DNA of 64,000 nucleotides from Oceanobacillus kimchii X50 (GTDB lineage Bacteria > Bacillota > Bacilli > Bacillales > Amphibacillaceae): positions 49,116 to 113,115 of the forward strand of contig NZ_CM001792.1 in NCBI RefSeq assembly GCF_000340475.1. The letters run 5' to 3'. A program made the translations under genes and the position numbers. How positions within the stretch are numbered: the stretch's first letter is position 1; every line of letters starts with the position of its first letter. The notes beneath the pieces were generated by a model that saw only the letters and a list, made by a program, of their open reading frames with translations, had not been told where the DNA came from and searched no databases. Positions 60,978 to 64,000 of this stretch are shown here, in pieces.

Positions 60978-61631
60978 TTAACCGCCGCCCCCGCCGCCGG
61001 AACCACTATTGGAACCAGACTGAGACTCTCCAGATCCGCCTTGTTGACCGGATTCATTTGAAGAACCACTTGATTTACTTTGCTCTTCCGCAGCCTTGAG
61101 TAGAATTTCTTCAATTTTAGCTTGGAAAATAGGTGATTGTAAGGTCTCTTGAATCGTTTCTTCTAAATGAGCACGGAATTGTTGGCTTTTTACAACAGAT
61201 AGCATTTGCTCCGTTACTTCCGGATTATTTAACAGTTCAATCATTTGTTTTTGAAATTGACTGTCGTTCATGAGATCCTTCATTAAATTCTTTTGTTCAT
61301 CAGATATTGTTTGCGCATAGTTCTTAACGAACTCTGGATCTTCGAACATTTTTTCCCAAGATTTTTTGCTTTCTTCTGAAGTAAGAGCTTCATTAACAGC
61401 ATTTTTCACGCTGTCTGATTCCATTACCAATAAGTTTTTAAGCTCTTCATCATGCATAATCTCGCGGAGCGCTTTCTTACCGTCTTCGGTTTGAAGTATA
61501 TCAACAACCATTTTTTTGGTTGTATCATATTCACCTTCGTTTTGACTATTACCACCACCGCCACCACAAGCGGTTAACAATATAAAGAAGGATAAGCTAA
61601 GGAGTACAATACATAGATGTCGTCGTACCAT
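60978..61631 (-). CDS. gerD: Spore germination protein GerD
   Basis: 217 residues. Lipobox LLTAC, Gly-rich start, then long helices (VVDILQTEDGKKALREIMHD ... LNNPEVTEQMLSVVKSQQFR) and a Ser/Gly-rich tail. GerD is the lipoprotein that clusters germinant receptors (germinosome) in the spore inner membrane. GAAAGGAGG precedes the ATG. Confidence 0.94.
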   Translation of the reverse strand: MVRRHLCIVLLSLSFFILLTACGGGGGNSQNEGEYDTTKKMVVDILQTEDGKKALREIMHDEELKNLLVMESDSVKNAVNEALTSEESKKSWEKMFEDPEFVKNYAQTISDEQKNLMKDLMNDSQFQKQMIELLNNPEVTEQMLSVVKSQQFRAHLEETIQETLQSPIFQAKIEEILLKAAEEQSKSSGSSNESGQQGGSGESQSGSNSGSGGGGGG

Positions 61632-61764
61632 TTATAGTCCTCCTTTCTATATGTTTAATATGTATAATCAATAATTAAAATATGCACATACATAAGAGAA
61701 ATAAATGCCGTATCATGGTAAAATATTGTGGAAATGAAAGTATGTGCAATAGGAGTGAAAAAGT

Positions 61765-62418
61765 TTGAATACACGAATCCTTGTAGGTTTTTTATGGAAA
61801 ACATTTTGGCTAGGTGGACTGGCTGGATTAATTGCAAGTTTCTTTGTTAAACCAGAGCAATATTTAAACTATATGCAACCGTTTGATGGTATGGAAATTC
61901 TAGGACTTATCGTATTCTTTTTAGGTTTAGGGTTAACGTTTGCAACCATTAGTTTAACTGGTTTTTTCGCGTATTTATTTGTTCATCGAATGGGACAGAG
62001 TTTATTCAAAGGGTATTGGTCAACGGTACAAGTAGGTCTAATTATATTTATTCTTTTTGATATTATTTATTTTCCATATCGATCAGCGGATAATGTTGAG
62101 CTGTATTGGTTTATCCTATTAGCAGCGGCATTATTACTAATCGGTTGGATAGTTGCTAAGATTAAAGCCAAAGAAACAAATAAAAAAGCATTTATTCCAA
62201 CGCTATTCTTTATGGTCGTATTTACGACAGTAGAATGGGTGCCAGGATTAATGGTAGATGGAACAGATTATGCATGGCTTATGGTGGTTCCATTACTCGT
62301 ATCGAATACATACCAAATTTTGAATTTACATCGATTAAATTTTCAAGAGAAGAAGCCTCAAGTTCAAGGAAGTAATGGACAGGATAAAAAAAGTCACAAT
62401 AAAAAAAAGAAAAAGTAA
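61765..62418 (+). CDS. kbaA: KinB-signalling pathway activator KbaA
   Basis: 217 residues, TTG start after AGGAGTG. Six hydrophobic segments and a Lys-rich C-terminal tail. FLWKTFWLGGLAGLIASFFV, FVHRMGQSLFKGYWSTVQVG and TTVEWVPGLMVDGTDYAWLM follow the KbaA pattern. KbaA helps the KinB kinase start sporulation. Position after gerD is conserved. Confidence 0.93.
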   Translation: MNTRILVGFLWKTFWLGGLAGLIASFFVKPEQYLNYMQPFDGMEILGLIVFFLGLGLTFATISLTGFFAYLFVHRMGQSLFKGYWSTVQVGLIIFILFDIIYFPYRSADNVELYWFILLAAALLLIGWIVAKIKAKETNKKAFIPTLFFMVVFTTVEWVPGLMVDGTDYAWLMVVPLLVSNTYQILNLHRLNFQEKKPQVQGSNGQDKKSHNKKKKK

Positions 62419-62421
62419 TGC

Positions 62422-62460
62422 GAAAGATCTCTCTCCAAAATTGGAAAGAGATCTTTTTTA
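62422..62460. terminator. Bidirectional terminator between kbaA and pdaB
   Basis: AAGATCTCTCTCCAA / TTGGAAAGAGATCTTTT stem, T run on the plus strand. Confidence 0.85.
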
Positions 62461-63213
62461 ATCAACAATTTCTGTGTTTGCTTTTGCTTGATTAATGATT
62501 TCTGAAATGGTTACCGGTTCATAGCCCTTGTTTTTAAGTCCTGGGAGAATGGTTTCTAGTGCACCGGCAGTTTGTTTTGCACTGTCGGATGCATGTAGGA
62601 GAACGATATCGCCATTATCAGTTTCTTTCATGATGTAGTCAACGATTACTTCTGTACCTGGATTTTCCCAGTCGTTAGGATTTACATTCCAATGAACAAC
62701 ATGGAAACCGAGACTTTCAGCGAGTTCAATAATTTCTTCGTTAAAATGGCCATGTGGTGTGCGCAATAAATTAACGTTTTCATAACCTAATTTTTCAAAG
62801 ACTTCCTGTGCATACAATAGGTCTTTTCTAACTTGATCAATCTCTTGGTCTAAATAGCTTTTGTATCGATAACCAAGCATTCCAATCTCATGTTCACCTT
62901 CTGAAATAGCTTCTAGAAGGTCTGGATGCCTTTCTGCCCACTCTCCACTAATGAAGAACGTAGCTTGTACATCTTCATTTTCTAATTGCTTTAATATTTC
63001 TTTTACTCTTTCTTCACCCCAACTAATATTAAATGTAATAGCAATGTTTGGTTCATCGGCATTACCTTTTGATAAAGCAACAGGCTCTTCGCCATTAAAT
63101 ACGGAAAAGACTGCATCTTTTTGTATCCATGCTATAAAAGCAATGATAAATGCTAAACCGATAATCCATGCAGTTCTTTTCCCTCTTAGACGAAAGGAAT
63201 AAAAATGATCCAT
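62458..63213 (-). CDS. pdaB: Sporulation polysaccharide deacetylase PdaB
   Basis: 251 residues from ATG 63213 (GAGGAGG upstream; 63246 is an earlier start without RBS). Membrane anchor 14-34, then NodB-type deacetylase motifs: NIAITFNISWGEERVKEILK, ATFFISGEWAERHPDLL, EIGMLGYRYKSY, RTPHGHFN and DIVLLHASDSAKQT. The first NodB motif has TFNIS where TFDDG is usual, as in the PdaB branch. Needed for spore stability in B. subtilis. Confidence 0.93.
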   Translation of the reverse strand: MDHFYSFRLRGKRTAWIIGLAFIIAFIAWIQKDAVFSVFNGEEPVALSKGNADEPNIAITFNISWGEERVKEILKQLENEDVQATFFISGEWAERHPDLLEAISEGEHEIGMLGYRYKSYLDQEIDQVRKDLLYAQEVFEKLGYENVNLLRTPHGHFNEEIIELAESLGFHVVHWNVNPNDWENPGTEVIVDYIMKETDNGDIVLLHASDSAKQTAGALETILPGLKNKGYEPVTISEIINQAKANTEIVD

Positions 63214-63510
63214 TTGTTTTCCTCCTCTACTTATACCTATAATCATATCTATGCACTAGACTTGCTAATTATGTACAAGCTCGCTTTGTCGAAAACTGTT
63301 TAAGAAAATGATGGATGAAATTTAGTGGTTTTGGGGAATAGTAGTGGATAGATGCTAAAAACTCCGACCGACAAAATTCATTTGTTTTTGCGAATACTTG
63401 TAATACTTAAGTCGTTAGTCTTTGGAACCGAAAATGACTTATTGAAATATATTAATAGTAATATATGAATTTGTTTAACGGATTTATACGGTGATATATG
63501 AGGTGATTGC

Positions 63511-63732
63511 ATGATTGGATTATTAGTAAATGAAATGGAACAGAAGGAAATGGAGTATTTAATAAAGCGAGAGCTTGAAGAAATCTTATTAGATTTAGAC
63601 GATAGTCGAATTGATCAAATGGTAAAAAGCGCAATGCGAGAAAGGTATAGATTATTATTTCAATTACTTCGTAGAGTGGCGAGTGAACAAGAGTGTATGA
63701 AGTATATCCCTAAAAGGAAAGGGAATATTTAA
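63511..63732 (+). CDS. Small conserved-type helical protein
   Basis: 73 residues, TTGCATGA-type context with GAGGTGATTGC before ATG 63511. Fully helical and charged: KEMEYLIKRELEEILLDLDD, QMVKSAMRERYRLLFQLLRR. No family recognised. Stands alone between pdaB and the rRNA promoter; the 63214-63510 gap shows no gene. Confidence 0.7.
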   Translation: MIGLLVNEMEQKEMEYLIKRELEEILLDLDDSRIDQMVKSAMRERYRLLFQLLRRVASEQECMKYIPKRKGNI

Positions 63733-63735
63733 TTT

Positions 63736-63784
63736 AGGATACCTTTTGTAGTGATTCGTAATGTTACTGCAAAAGGTTTTTTAT
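63736..63784 (+). terminator. Terminator before the rRNA operon
   Basis: ACCTTTTG-AGT / ACT-CAAAAGGT stem followed by TTTTTT. Confidence 0.8.
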
Positions 63785-63918
63785 CGAATTTTAATTTTTT
63801 GTTTAAAAACTATTGCTCAATAAAAAGGAATATGGTATATTAATTTTTGTTGTCGCTTGATGAAACATTTTGCAACTTACATTGAATAAAGATTTTCAAA
63901 AAAAGATTTAAAAAAATG

Positions 63919-63947
63919 TTGACATCAAACGGATAACATGATAAATT
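63919..63947 (+). promoter_or_regulatory. rRNA operon promoter
   Basis: TTGACA (63919-63924), 17-bp spacer, TAAATT (63942-63947), preceded by an A-tract UP-like region. The window ends before the 16S gene. The terminal 21 bases contain TGCTCTTTGAAAACTGAAC, the leader segment that precedes 16S rRNA in Bacillaceae (boxA/processing region). Confidence 0.82.
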
Positions 63948-64000
63948 ATATCTTGTCGCAAAAAACGACAAACACAGAAATTGCTCTTTGAAAACTGAAC

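Noticed and set aside
1..64000. CRISPR arrays
   Set aside because: No regularly spaced 24-40 bp repeats were seen; the AATACACA, TATGTCGCAC and tape-measure repeats have other explanations.
1..64000. tRNA genes near the integration site
   Set aside because: Integration uses the rpsI end; no tRNA cloverleaf or CCA-ended segment was recognised in the window.

Overview
The window is low-GC Firmicute chromosome with the gene order ecfA2-ecfT-truA-rplM-rpsI at the left end and cwlD-salA-gerD-kbaA-pdaB followed by an rRNA promoter at the right end. In Bacillus subtilis these two blocks are almost contiguous, so about 55 kb of extra DNA separates them here. Spore genes (tlp, cwlD, gerD, kbaA, pdaB), AT-rich codon use and the repeat types point to an endospore-forming Bacillaceae member, most like Oceanobacillus or Virgibacillus. 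The genus is an inference.

Layout. 1-2713: energy-coupling-factor transporter end, truA, and the L13/S9 ribosomal operon. 2696-41216: a complete-looking siphophage-type prophage (about 38.5 kb) integrated in the last codons of rpsI. An 18-bp core is repeated at both ends, with matching 20-bp arm-type repeats just inside. Its modules, in order, are integrase, ImmA protease, a bacteriocin-like pair, divergent repressor/Cro switch, small early genes, YqaJ/RecT recombination, DnaD-type replication, RecU, an accessory cassette with a reverse transcriptase and a membrane protein, a sigma-like late regulator, terminase, portal, capsid, connectors, tail, tape measure, baseplate/tail fibre, holin/endolysin, then lysogenic-conversion-type genes (lipoprotein, V8-like protease, micro-ORFs, secreted proteins). 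The head-tail gene order resembles Listeria A118/PSA-type phages, and the tail-tube gene has the CCC-stop architecture used there for +1 frameshifting.

41217-46517: a decayed second accessory segment in tandem with the prophage, ended by a third copy of the rpsI-end/terminator sequence. It holds a Tn554-family transposase relic, a lincosamide nucleotidyltransferase gene (lnu(B)-like) behind a cysteine-rich leader peptide and an RBS-masking hairpin, a GNAT acetyltransferase and a frameshifted ecsB-like pseudogene. 46657-58829: chromosomal genes tlp, a YitT-family protein, a DUF4256 protein, gnd, a Fur-box-preceded ferredoxin-NADP reductase-like flavoprotein, an Eis-like acetyltransferase, a YknW/YknX-like pair, a YihY-family protein and three DUF948 paralogues. 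58994-64000: sporulation/germination block and the rRNA promoter and leader.

The most unusual locus is the prophage reverse transcriptase (12841-14364). Its conserved N-terminus has no ATG/GTG/TTG and seems to start at ATT, straight after the preceding stop codon. The gene behind it, for a membrane protein, is bracketed by a duplicated gene-end plus terminator, which looks like a cargo slot. All family assignments are by eye; no database search was run.
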